Shown in pieces: positions 26,601 to 35,500 of a stretch of DNA of 64,000 nt; the first letter of the stretch is position 1, and each line of letters starts with the position of its first letter. Position numbers and translations under genes: made by a program. Source of the DNA: Paenibacillus sp. 1011MAR3C5 (GTDB lineage: Bacteria; Bacillota; Bacilli; Paenibacillales; Paenibacillaceae); the NCBI RefSeq assembly GCF_003591485.1, contig NZ_QZCF01000002.1:62001-126000 (forward strand), written 5' to 3'. Below the pieces are notes generated by a model that made no database searches, was not told the DNA's origin, and saw nothing but the letters and a program-made list of their open reading frames with translations.

Positions 26601-28118
26601 GATTCCATCAAGGCTATTCAAGCTTCCTCAAGATTGAACGGGCTTGGTTACGGGATTCAAGTAAAGGAGATTTTGGGTTCTCCTGTAATTGAGGATATGG
26701 CCTCGTTATTGCGGCCTCTAAGCGAGGGCATGCGTTATCCGCAGACTCCTGCAGAGGGCTCGATTCGCCATTGGCCGATTGCTTCCTGGTTTCTCCGCCA
26801 GAACTTTCAGGAGCGGGATCATTATCATCAATCTGTCTTGCTTGCGTTCAAGCAGGATGCAACGATACCCGAGCTGGAACAAGTGCTTCAGAAGCTGATC
26901 GAGCATCATGACTCCCTCAGAATCGGTCTTGAATCTGATCGAGATACATTCGTTTATGTGAATGATCCAGCCTATAGGGTACAGGTCCACTCTCATTCTT
27001 TAACGGACTGCTCGGATGAAGAACAAGCTGATTGCATGTCACGTATCGGCGAAGCCCTGAAGGGCGCCTTCGACTTGCGGGAAGGTCGGCTGCTGCAGGC
27101 CTCCCTGTTCGATCTTGGCCGCAACGGCAAGAGACTGCTGCTTGCCGCGCATCACCTAGCCGTAGATGGCGTTTCGTGGCGTATTCTTCTGGAGGATCTG
27201 GCAGCAGGCTTGCAGCAGCTCCGGACAGGAAAGCCCGTAACGTTTCAAGATAAGACCGCATCCGTGCAAGCATGGGGCGAGCAGGTGCATCAGTACAGGC
27301 TTCCGGATGAAGAGCGTTCCTATTGGCGGTCTGTTGCAAGCGGACTGCGGACAATCCCCGCCGATATCGAGGACGGCCGCGACGATATGGAGAGCGCAAG
27401 AACAGTTGTGTTCGAATTATCGGAGGAAGAGACCGGGCGATTGTTGCGAGATGCCCATGCCGCATACGGTACGAAACCGTTGGATGTGCTCATCGCAGCG
27501 CTCGGACAATCCCTGTTCGACCAATTTTCGCTCGATCAAGTGGGGATTGAGATGGAGGGACATGGGAGAGAGCCGCTTGGTGATTCCATCGATCTTACCC
27601 GAACGGCAGGGTGGTTCACTTCGTTGTACCCGTTAAGGCTTATGGAGACAAAGAATGGTCTCCCGTCATGGATGAAGGCCGTGAAGGAGCAGTTAAGACA
27701 AGTGCCCGGCAATGGCATCGGTTTCGGCTTGCTGCATCAGCGGGGCGACATACCGGTGGAATACGCTGCCGATAAGCTGGTCCGGTTCAATTTCATGGGC
27801 GATTTTGACAGCGAGTTCCGTAATGAGTGGTTCGACCTGGCCGATGAGGCTAGTGGAGCAGAGTCGGGAAGACGCAATGCGCTTACAGCCCTGCTCGACA
27901 TCCATGCTATCGTTGTCCGCAGGAAGCTGAGGGTTTCCGCAACCTATAGCGCGAGCCGGTTCCTGAGTTCGACGGTGGAGTCGTGGATGCAAGTCTTCAA
28001 GAACAGGCTGGCAGCTATTATTGCCCACTGCTGCGAGAAGGATGCCGCAGAATACACGCCGTCGGACTTCGATACGATCAAGCTGTCGCAGGATGAGCTG
28101 GACAGCCTTCTGATGTAA
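23607..28118 (+). CDS. NRPS loading module C-A-T-E, predicted to make N-acyl-D-Asn
   Basis: Start at ATG 23607, eight bases after GGAGG; 1503 residues. Order: condensation domain (about 12-440, HHIICDG at 145-151), adenylation domain (about 465-960, YTSGSTGQPKG near 611, NEYGPTE, YRTGDL, NGKVDRK), carrier protein (LGGDS, Ser1000), then an epimerisation domain (about 1030-1470, HHLAVDG at 1182-1188, EGHGRE near 1317, TAGWFTSLYP). The ten pocket residues aligned by eye against GrsA read D-L-T-K-I-G-E-V-G-K, essentially the Asn code. With no upstream module the C domain should attach a fatty acyl group, and the E domain gives D-Asn. This is the architecture of prodrug-cap modules such as ClbN and XcnA. 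The cap-removing peptidase lies two genes downstream. Confidence 0.93.
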   Translation: MSLPPDVTPNVYDSLPLSHPQKRIWYLEKIFPDTSLSNIGGPVRIKGEVDFRLLEKAIGQFIASHEGIRLQLDENNGEARQYVADYIYRPLECFDFSLEPDPEASFWDWVNKEAGTPFKLEHSPLYYFALFRINGDDCGYLFKCHHIICDGWSTQIMTSQISHHYTLLAEGRRAEDAEQPPSYLLYLNDEQSYLASKRFGKNKHYWSEKFSKLPDGLAVTDSFLTDGRRTTIELDQQLSSRIREAANQAGVSLNTFFILVYFTYRYKRTHQNDLVVGTPVLNRSGKREKAMFGMFTSTMPFRFILNPDASVEESLVLLQRELMENYFHQRYPYDLLVRDLELKKKGYDQLFHACVNYYNTRLITSMNGSPVDNVEFYNGQQAYELQWVIKDWSDTGALTLDLDYRTDVYSEQQIHDMAESLLALIDGMLASPRASIGSLSLLSGQERQRQITELNDTAAEYPSDKSVRQLFEEQVRLTPDRIATWHDGGALTYRELNEAANRLAHRLIRDGIGKETTVAIWTHHSAETVIAIWGVLKTGAAYVPIDPAYPEERIRYMLEDSGAKLVLTNIDGTEGHYPVPLLDLRSAASFDENGDNPEIRSEPSDLAYIIYTSGSTGQPKGAMIEHRGLTNYIWWAKLMYAKEDPAVFPLYSSLAFDLTVTSIFTPLICGGQIRVYRDTGDEFILYRILRDNRSTVVKLTPAHLSLLQHIDYRHSSVRRFIVGGEDLKTSLARNIYDHWGGHIDILNEYGPTETVVGCMIHRFDPNEDTRASVPIGIPAHNVMIYLLDPYLNPVPEGTLGEMYISGDGVARGYRNRIDLTNERFVDNPFLPGKRMYRTGDLAKRLRNGKIEYAGRTDHQVKIRGHRIELAEIEKTLLQDARVRDAVVIDREHADQSKYLCAYIVSAGHLDRAELRQSLSAQLPSYMVPSYFVAMDEIPLSVNGKVDRKLLPEPEASSNSYTPFQEGRNDAEHILLLVLSELLGISPIGIRDNFYHLGGDSIKAIQASSRLNGLGYGIQVKEILGSPVIEDMASLLRPLSEGMRYPQTPAEGSIRHWPIASWFLRQNFQERDHYHQSVLLAFKQDATIPELEQVLQKLIEHHDSLRIGLESDRDTFVYVNDPAYRVQVHSHSLTDCSDEEQADCMSRIGEALKGAFDLREGRLLQASLFDLGRNGKRLLLAAHHLAVDGVSWRILLEDLAAGLQQLRTGKPVTFQDKTASVQAWGEQVHQYRLPDEERSYWRSVASGLRTIPADIEDGRDDMESARTVVFELSEEETGRLLRDAHAAYGTKPLDVLIAALGQSLFDQFSLDQVGIEMEGHGREPLGDSIDLTRTAGWFTSLYPLRLMETKNGLPSWMKAVKEQLRQVPGNGIGFGLLHQRGDIPVEYAADKLVRFNFMGDFDSEFRNEWFDLADEASGAESGRRNALTALLDIHAIVVRRKLRVSATYSASRFLSSTVESWMQVFKNRLAAIIAHCCEKDAAEYTPSDFDTIKLSQDELDSLLM

Positions 28119-28145
28119 AGAGTGAATAAGTGAAGGAGGCATTTG

Positions 28146-29396
28146 ATGTCTAAAGTCGTGTTATTCGGTGTGGATTTGCACGGACACGTCAACCCGACGC
28201 TGGGCCTGGTCTCCAAGCTGATCGAGCGCGGGGAGGAGGTTGTCTATTATTGCAGCGACGCCTTCCGCGAAAAAATCGAGCGGGCGGGCGCATCGTTCCG
28301 CAGCTATCGTGGCTTGCTCGGCTTCAGCACGCATCAAGGAAGCGGGATTGACACCTTCCTTGTATTCGCCGATTTTCTGATGGACCGAAGCCGTATTCTT
28401 TCCTCCGCCCTATACGATGAAGCAGCGCAGCTAAGTCCCGATTATATCATCCATGACGCCTTCAGTTTATGGGGGAAGGAAATTGCGGAGAAGCTGGATG
28501 TGCCGGGCATCGCTTATTTCGCCAACTTCCCGTTTATTGATGAAATGGCGGATCGCGATCCAGAGTTTTTTATGGAATATGTTCTGCGGGCGCAAGGCGA
28601 TCCACTCTATGAGCGGAACAGGGGCAAGCATGATATATACCGGAGGCTTCTGGACCGTCTCTCACGCATGATCGCGCTCAGATACAATCTGCCGCCTATG
28701 AATGTCATTAACGATGTGTTTTGCAGCAAGCAGCCGCTTAATTTGGTGTTCTCATCCAGATCATTTCAGATTCATGAAGATGCCTTCGACGATACGCATT
28801 TATTCGCGGGGTACTCGTTGTATCCGCGCTGGGAGCCGGTGGACTTCCCGTACGAGCTCCTGGACGGCAGGCCGCTGATCTACATCGCGTTCGGCACGAT
28901 TTTGAATGAACTAAACGATGCTTATGAGACCTGTTTTTCCGCGCTGGATGACAGCCGCTATCAGGTGGTTATGTCGGTCGGCAAGACCGATCTTGCCCCT
29001 ATGCGGGCTTTGATCCCGACTAACTTTATCGTACGTTCTTATGTGCCCCAGCTCGACATATTGAGCCGTGCGGACGTCTTTGTTACTCATGGAGGCGCCA
29101 ACAGCATCTATGAATCCTTATGCAGCGGCGTGCCCATGGTTGTACTGCCGCAGGTCTTTGACGAGTACATGGGGGCGCTGATGGTTGAGCGGGCGGGAAC
29201 AGGAATCTATATGCGCGACGAGAGAGTCGGGGCAGAAGGCTTGAGGGAGGCGGTTGACCGAATTGCCGCTCTTCCGGAATACAAGGAGAACTGTGCAAAA
29301 ATCCGCCATTCGTTCGAGAAGACGGGCGGCCTGGATCATGCCGTAGATGAAATTCTCAAATTTGTGAAGCAGAAGGTGTACGATGATGCCGATTAG
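28146..29396 (+). CDS. macrolide-type UDP-glycosyltransferase (GT1, MGT family)
   Basis: 416 residues from ATG 28146, seven bases after AAGGAGG. The N-terminal Rossmann domain starts VVLFGVDLHGHVNPTLGLVSKLIERG, which binds the acceptor. The C-terminal domain has the GT1 donor motif FVTHGGANSIYESLCSGVPMV around residues 300-320, followed by the Asp/Glu pair (PQVFDEY) that contacts the sugar. Relatives inactivate macrolides or decorate polyketides and peptides. Here, between the prodrug NRPS and the export peptidase, it may glycosylate the product, either as a tailoring step or for self-protection. It overlaps the next gene by 14 bases. Confidence 0.88.
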   Translation: MSKVVLFGVDLHGHVNPTLGLVSKLIERGEEVVYYCSDAFREKIERAGASFRSYRGLLGFSTHQGSGIDTFLVFADFLMDRSRILSSALYDEAAQLSPDYIIHDAFSLWGKEIAEKLDVPGIAYFANFPFIDEMADRDPEFFMEYVLRAQGDPLYERNRGKHDIYRRLLDRLSRMIALRYNLPPMNVINDVFCSKQPLNLVFSSRSFQIHEDAFDDTHLFAGYSLYPRWEPVDFPYELLDGRPLIYIAFGTILNELNDAYETCFSALDDSRYQVVMSVGKTDLAPMRALIPTNFIVRSYVPQLDILSRADVFVTHGGANSIYESLCSGVPMVVLPQVFDEYMGALMVERAGTGIYMRDERVGAEGLREAVDRIAALPEYKENCAKIRHSFEKTGGLDHAVDEILKFVKQKVYDDAD

Positions 29397-32300
29397 ACGT
29401 TGGTTGTTGCTGATTGCCAGTATTGTCATTCTCTTATCCGTCAGTCAGCCGGGTTATGCTGCCGCTGCTGATTTATCCGGCAAGGAAGCGGAGATTGAGC
29501 AGTATATCGAAAAGAGCTGGAAGAAATCTAATATTCCGGGCATGTCCGTTGTCATTGTCAACGGTGAGCATACGGTTTACCAGAAGGGATTCGGCTATGC
29601 GGATATGAGCCGTGAAGTTCCCGTTACGCCTGAGACGCTCTTTGAACTTGGTTCGACGAGCAAAGCTTTTACGGCACTTGCGGTGCTGCAGCTTGAAGAA
29701 GAAGGAAAGCTGAACCTGGACGAGAAGGTTACCTCGTATCTTCCGTGGCTTGAGCTGACCTACAAAGGACAGCCTGCCGATGCTACGCTAAGGCAATTCC
29801 TGCATCATACAAGCGGTGTGCCGTTCGAGACGATTGGCGATATCCCGGTAGCGGATGATGAAGGGGCGCTTGAGCAAACGGTTCGAACGCTGGTTGGGCT
29901 AGAGCTTGATCGTCAGCCCGGCGAAAAATATGAATACGCAACGATCAATTATGACGTGCTTGGACTCATTATTCAGAATGTGTCCGGCCAGACCTATGAG
30001 CAATATGTGCAGGAACGGATATTGCTGCCGATGGGCTTGGCGTCGACGTTCATGTTCCGGCAGGAAGCAGAGCAGCATCAATTCTCCAAAGGATATAAGG
30101 TCAAAATGCTGCGTACGGCAGAATATGATGCGCCCATGTACCGGGGCAATACGCCGGCAGGGTATATCATTTCGAATGCGACAGATATGGCCAAATGGCT
30201 GAAAATCCAGCTAGGCGTCGAGGCGGCGCCAGCGTCTTTCGCCGGTCTGCTGGCGAAGTCGCATCTCCCGGATCGGACAGTGCCGCCTGGGGGTGACGGC
30301 TCCTCCTACGCTGCAGGCTGGAGCGTCTATCAGGATGGAACGGGTGAAATCTCGCATGCCGGCGGCAACCCGAACTTTTCGTCTTACTTCGTATTTCGCC
30401 CGGACGATGGCGTAGGCGTAGCGGTGCTCGCGAACCTGAACTCGCCGTATTCGGGAACGATTGCCCAAGGCATTATGAATATTATTGTCGGCAAAGAAAC
30501 GCCCGACCCTGTAAGCGATCAGTACAAGGGAATTGACAATATGGCGACCTTTATCCTATTTGTTCTCATTCCGGTCGCGCTTCTCGTGTTGTGGAAGACA
30601 GGTACGGTCGTCGCGCAGGCGGCGCGCGGCATACGCCGATTCCAGGGCAAGCCGATGTCGACTGTCGTTCAGCTTGTCATGCTGGCGGTCTTTATCGGTG
30701 TAATGGCTTATTGCCTGTACCGGATTCCAGACATTCTTTTTTGGGGATTGAATTGGGATTTCGTGCTCGTATGGGCGCCCGACACTCTCCTGTATGCCGT
30801 GATTATGCTGCTGGCGACGGTTGTCCTGTTCGGCTTATATATGATGTTCTCGAGTATGTTCCCGAAGCCGGGGGACCGTTCCATGTTCGCCTTGGTGCTG
30901 TTAAGCATCGCAAGCGGCTTTGGCAACGCCATGATTATCTTTATTGTCAATGAGACGCTGAACCGTGGCGTAGAAGACTTTCAGGGCGGCTTGTTCCTTT
31001 ACTTTGCATTTGGTATTGCCGTCTACGTGGTAGGGCAGAAGCTGGTGCGGACGAGACTCGTGAAAATTGCCAACGATATGGTTTACGAGACGCGCATGGA
31101 GCTGCTGGGGAAAATCCTCAAAACCTCCTACCAGCGTATCGAAAATGTAGAGGACGGGAAGATTCAGGCCTCTCTCAACAACGATACCGAACGAATCAGC
31201 GGCTTCTCCAATGTTGTTATTACGGGAGCTACTGCTCTGGTCACGCTCATCTGCTGCTTTGTCTATATGGGCATTATCAGCCTGCAGGGATTGCTCATCG
31301 CCATGGTCTTTATCGTATTGGCGGCGGGACTGCACTATGTAACGGGCATTAAGGCGAACAAGATTTGGGGAGAGACCCGCGATATTCAAAATGTCTTCTT
31401 CCGCTTTATTAATGATTTGATGCACGGCTTCAAGGAGCTCAGCCTGAATGGACGCAAGCGCGCGGGCTTCCAGAGCGATATGGAGGATAGCTGCAATACG
31501 TACCGGGACAAACGGATCAAGGGCGATCTCCAGTATGCCAATGTCAACGTAATTGGCGAGCTGCTGTTCACTTTTGTCATCGGTTCGGTCGTGTTCTTGT
31601 TCCCGCTGCTGTTCAGCGAGCTGAAAGAGCATACGCTTCGCAATTATGTATTCGTTCTGCTGTATATGACGGGGCCGATTCATGGCATCTTGAATACAAT
31701 TCCGAACGCCATCCAAATTCGCATCAGCTGGAATCGCATCAAGCAGCTGTCAGCCGAGCTGGATACCGTACACGCGGAGAATGAGAAGAAGAAGACAGAG
31801 GAACTGCCGGCCCCCGCACAGCTGGAGCTTCAATCGGTAGCGTTCCATTACAGCAACAAAGAGGGAGAGACGTTTTCGGTTGGTCCAATCAATTGCACCT
31901 TCCGTCCGGGCGAAATTACGTTCATTACCGGCGGGAACGGAAGCGGGAAATCGACTTTGGCGAAGCTGATTACCGGCTTATACGTTCCTGCGGAGGGAGA
32001 AGTGCGGCTGGATGACGAGCTGGTGGACTCCAAAAGGCTTGGGGAGCAATTCTCAGCTATATTCAGCGACTTCTATTTGTTCCAGAAGATGTACGGAATC
32101 GATTATTCGATCAAAGGGCTGGAAATCGAGCGGCATCTACGGGAGCTGCAGTTGATCGACAAGGTACAGATCGAAAATGGTTCCTTCAATACGACCAAGC
32201 TATCCACTGGACAACGGAAACGGCTTGCGCTGCTGATCAGCTATTTGGATGACCGTCCGTTCTGCCTGTTCGACGAATGGGCTGCTGATCAGGATCCGGA

Positions 32301-32481
32301 GTACCGTGCCTATTTCTACCATCAATTGTTGCCTGATTTGAAAAATCGAGGCAAGTGCGTCATTGCGATTACGCATGACGACCGTTACTTCGACTTGGCT
32401 GACCAGACTATCAAGATGGAGATGGGACAGGTCGTTGAGGTGAAGTCCCGGCAGCTTGCAAGCAATGCGGTCTTATCCTAG
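29383..32481 (+). CDS. prodrug-activating S12 peptidase fused to an ABC exporter
   Basis: 1032 residues; the ATG overlaps the glycosyltransferase by 14 bases. Order: signal sequence (ends near AAAADLSG), extracytoplasmic S12 beta-lactamase-fold peptidase (about 30-365) with the SxxK motif STSK (Ser91, Lys94), a Tyr motif YAT in place of the usual YxN, and HAG near 325. Three membrane helices (about 387-492) follow as in ClbP. Then come the exporter membrane domain (about 500-780) and an ATPase domain with GGNGSGKST, LSTGQRKR and CLFDEWAADQDP. Fused peptidase-exporters of this kind are known as one type of D-asparaginyl prodrug peptidase. It should export the N-acyl-D-Asn compound and release the active product outside. 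Confidence 0.9.
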   Translation: MMPIRRWLLLIASIVILLSVSQPGYAAAADLSGKEAEIEQYIEKSWKKSNIPGMSVVIVNGEHTVYQKGFGYADMSREVPVTPETLFELGSTSKAFTALAVLQLEEEGKLNLDEKVTSYLPWLELTYKGQPADATLRQFLHHTSGVPFETIGDIPVADDEGALEQTVRTLVGLELDRQPGEKYEYATINYDVLGLIIQNVSGQTYEQYVQERILLPMGLASTFMFRQEAEQHQFSKGYKVKMLRTAEYDAPMYRGNTPAGYIISNATDMAKWLKIQLGVEAAPASFAGLLAKSHLPDRTVPPGGDGSSYAAGWSVYQDGTGEISHAGGNPNFSSYFVFRPDDGVGVAVLANLNSPYSGTIAQGIMNIIVGKETPDPVSDQYKGIDNMATFILFVLIPVALLVLWKTGTVVAQAARGIRRFQGKPMSTVVQLVMLAVFIGVMAYCLYRIPDILFWGLNWDFVLVWAPDTLLYAVIMLLATVVLFGLYMMFSSMFPKPGDRSMFALVLLSIASGFGNAMIIFIVNETLNRGVEDFQGGLFLYFAFGIAVYVVGQKLVRTRLVKIANDMVYETRMELLGKILKTSYQRIENVEDGKIQASLNNDTERISGFSNVVITGATALVTLICCFVYMGIISLQGLLIAMVFIVLAAGLHYVTGIKANKIWGETRDIQNVFFRFINDLMHGFKELSLNGRKRAGFQSDMEDSCNTYRDKRIKGDLQYANVNVIGELLFTFVIGSVVFLFPLLFSELKEHTLRNYVFVLLYMTGPIHGILNTIPNAIQIRISWNRIKQLSAELDTVHAENEKKKTEELPAPAQLELQSVAFHYSNKEGETFSVGPINCTFRPGEITFITGGNGSGKSTLAKLITGLYVPAEGEVRLDDELVDSKRLGEQFSAIFSDFYLFQKMYGIDYSIKGLEIERHLRELQLIDKVQIENGSFNTTKLSTGQRKRLALLISYLDDRPFCLFDEWAADQDPEYRAYFYHQLLPDLKNRGKCVIAITHDDRYFDLADQTIKMEMGQVVEVKSRQLASNAVLS

Positions 32482-32520
32482 ACGAAGGTTTCTTAGCTTT
32501 AGCAAGGAGGGTGGGGAAGC

Positions 32521-35500
32521 ATGACGGAGAAACGGCTGGATCGAGCAAATGTTGAGGATATGCTGGGGCTGACGCCTACACAGGAAGGGCTGCTGTTTCA
32601 TTACGCGAGCGGCGCCCATCAGGAGGACTATGTCCAGCAGCTTACAGTCAGGTTCACCGGCGAATGCCGGATGGACCGGCTGCAGGCCGCTTGGAAAGAA
32701 GTTATTCGGCGCAATGAGATGCTGCGCACCGTGTTTCGATACGAGAAGCTGGAGAGGCCGGTGCAAATTGTATTGAAGCAGGCGCAAACCCCAATCAAGG
32801 TAGTGGATTTGTCTGCTTGGCCGTCTGCGGAGCGGGAGTTGAGGGTTCAGGAAGAACGGGAGTGCGAACGAAGGAATATGCCGGATCTGGAGACGGCGCC
32901 GCTGCGAGTGACATTATGCAAGCTTGCAGACAGTGAAGGCGTAATGATCGTCACTTGGCATCATATCCTGTTCGACGGCTGGAGCAACGGCATTCTGCTA
33001 AAGGAGCTGCTTCAAGCCTATCGGGTGTTGTCCCGGGGGGAAAGCTCGCAGGAACTGGCAGGAAAAACGAGGTTCAAGGAATTTGTGAAATGGCATCAGA
33101 GCCGCGATCGCGACGCGCAGCGGATCTATTGGCAGCGCGAGCTGGCGGATTGGACGGAGCGAACCGCCGTTCCAGAGCCGGTTGCCGATGCTGCGGATCG
33201 CGCAGGAGAGGGGCCATACAGGAGGAAGCTGCCGCAAGCAGAAGCGGAAGCGATCATGCAGTTTGCCCAAAGCCGGGAGGTTACGCTTGCGGCACTGCTG
33301 TATGGCGCATGGGGATTGCTGCTCTCTCGCTACAGCCGGACGGATGATGTCGTATTCGGCACGACAGTCTCTGGGCGAGTGCCGCAGATTCGCGGAATAG
33401 AAGAGATGGTAGGCTTGTTCATCAATACGATTCCGCTTCGCATACAGTGCGGTTCTGACTTGTCGGTGGATCGCTATATTCGGTCCATCAATGATGGGCT
33501 GAAGCGCAGAGAGGACTACGAGACTACTGCTTTGGTCGATATCGCGACGTATAGCGGATTTAACCAGAGGGAACCGCTGTTCGACACCATTGTCGTACTG
33601 GAGAATTATCCGCTGGACATGAAGCTCATGCAGGACGACCTGCTGAAAATCGAACGATATGAAATGACTGAGAAGACCCACTATGGCATCACGGTTGGCA
33701 TACAAGCCTTCGAAGGCATAGAGCTGGAAATTGCCTACGATGCCAGCCGATATTCCGAGGCATTCATCGATCGGATGGCCGGTCATTATATGCAGCTCAT
33801 CCGTGGAATGACGGGAGGGACGGAACGCTCGATCGGCATGATCGATATGATCACGGAGGAAGAACGGAACGAAATCCTGCATCAATTCAATCGAGAGATT
33901 GCGCCTGCCTTCACAGAACCGGTTCATCTCCTGTTCGAACGGCAAGCGTGCAAAACTCCGGGCCGAGTAGCGGTTCTCAGCAGTGGAAGCAAGCTGACAT
34001 ACGGGGAGCTGAATGATAAAGCTAATCGGATGGCCGCGGAGTTGAGGCGAAGAGGGGCTGCGGCGGGGGAGCGTGTGGCGATTCTTATGGAGCGCGACGA
34101 TCAACTGATAGCAGCGATGCTGGGCGTCTTGAAGTCTGGCGCGGCCTACGTTCCCATTGATAACGCCTATGCGCCAGAGCGTATCGGGCAAATCTTGCAG
34201 GACAGCGGCGCAAGGCTGCTGCTCACTGCGCCGGATGTTGCGGAGCGGTACGGTTATCGCGATAGGTGCCTGAATCCGATGGAGATCTCCTTCCAGGGAG
34301 ACGAAAGCCGTTCGAAGGACGACGAGTCGCCAGCTTCCAGCGACCCAGCCTATATTCTATATACGTCCGGTTCCACTGGCCGGCCGAAAGGCGTAGTGGT
34401 CGAGCATGGCAATCTGCTGGCGTATGTGCAGGCCTTCCAGCATGAATTCAAGCTGACGGAAGAAGATGGCTTCCTCCAGCAAGCGTCCTGCTCCTTCGAT
34501 CAATTCGTCGAAGAGATGTATCCTGTCTTGCTGGCGGGGGGCAGGCTGGTCATGGCCGACAAGCTGGATGTGCTGGACCCGTTGAGACTGGAGAAAATCA
34601 TTGGAGATGGCGGGGTAACGGTCGTATCCTGCTCGCCGCTGCTGCTGAATGAATTGAACAAGCAGGACGGTTGGGAAGGTGTCCGTATCTTTATAAGCGG
34701 CGGCGATGTGCTTAAGCAGGAATATTACGCCAATCTGATTAAAAACGCAGCGGTGTATAACACCTATGGGCCGACTGAGGCGACCGTATGCGCAACGTAC
34801 CACCGCTGCTCGTGCGAGACGCGGAGCTTCGTTCCGATTGGCAAGCCCATATGGAATTACAGGGTATATGTGCTGAATGCAGCCGGTCATCTGCAGCCGA
34901 TCGGCCTCTCGGGGGAGATCTGTATTGGCGGCGAAGGCGTTGCCCGAGGTTACTTGAACCGGCCGGAGTTGACCGCAGGAAGCTTCGTGGAGGATCCCTT
35001 CCTTGCGGGCGGGCGCTTGTACAAGACTGGCGACATCGGCAAGTGGCTCCCGGACGGCAGCATCCAGTTTCTCGGGAGAGCAGACGAGCAGATCAAGATA
35101 CGCGGCTACCGCGTAGAGCCCGGCGATGTCGAGCACCATCTGCTGGCTCATCCATCAGTGGAAGACGCCATTGTACTGACGGTAGATGATGCATATGGTC
35201 AAAAGGCATTAGCGGCTTATATCGAGACGACTGGCGAAACGGTGCCGTTCATCGAGGAGCTGCGCGACTATTTGGAGGCCAGATTGCCCGCCTACATGGT
35301 GCCGTCGTACTTTTATGTCATTCCCGAAGTACCTCGGACTGTCAACGGCAAGACGGATAAGAAGGCGCTGACCGGCATTGCGCGGCCGCTGGATCGCCGC
35401 CCTCAGGATAATCTGCCGCTGAGCGAGGCAGAGGAGAACATCCGCCGGGTTTGGCAAGAGGTGCTGAAGCTGGAGGACGTGGGATTGCATGATCACTTCT

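Noticed and set aside
32998-34191. Long minus-strand open frame (397 codons) opposite the second NRPS
   Set aside because: Antisense to condensation and adenylation domains with complete motifs; no homology pattern and no start signal.
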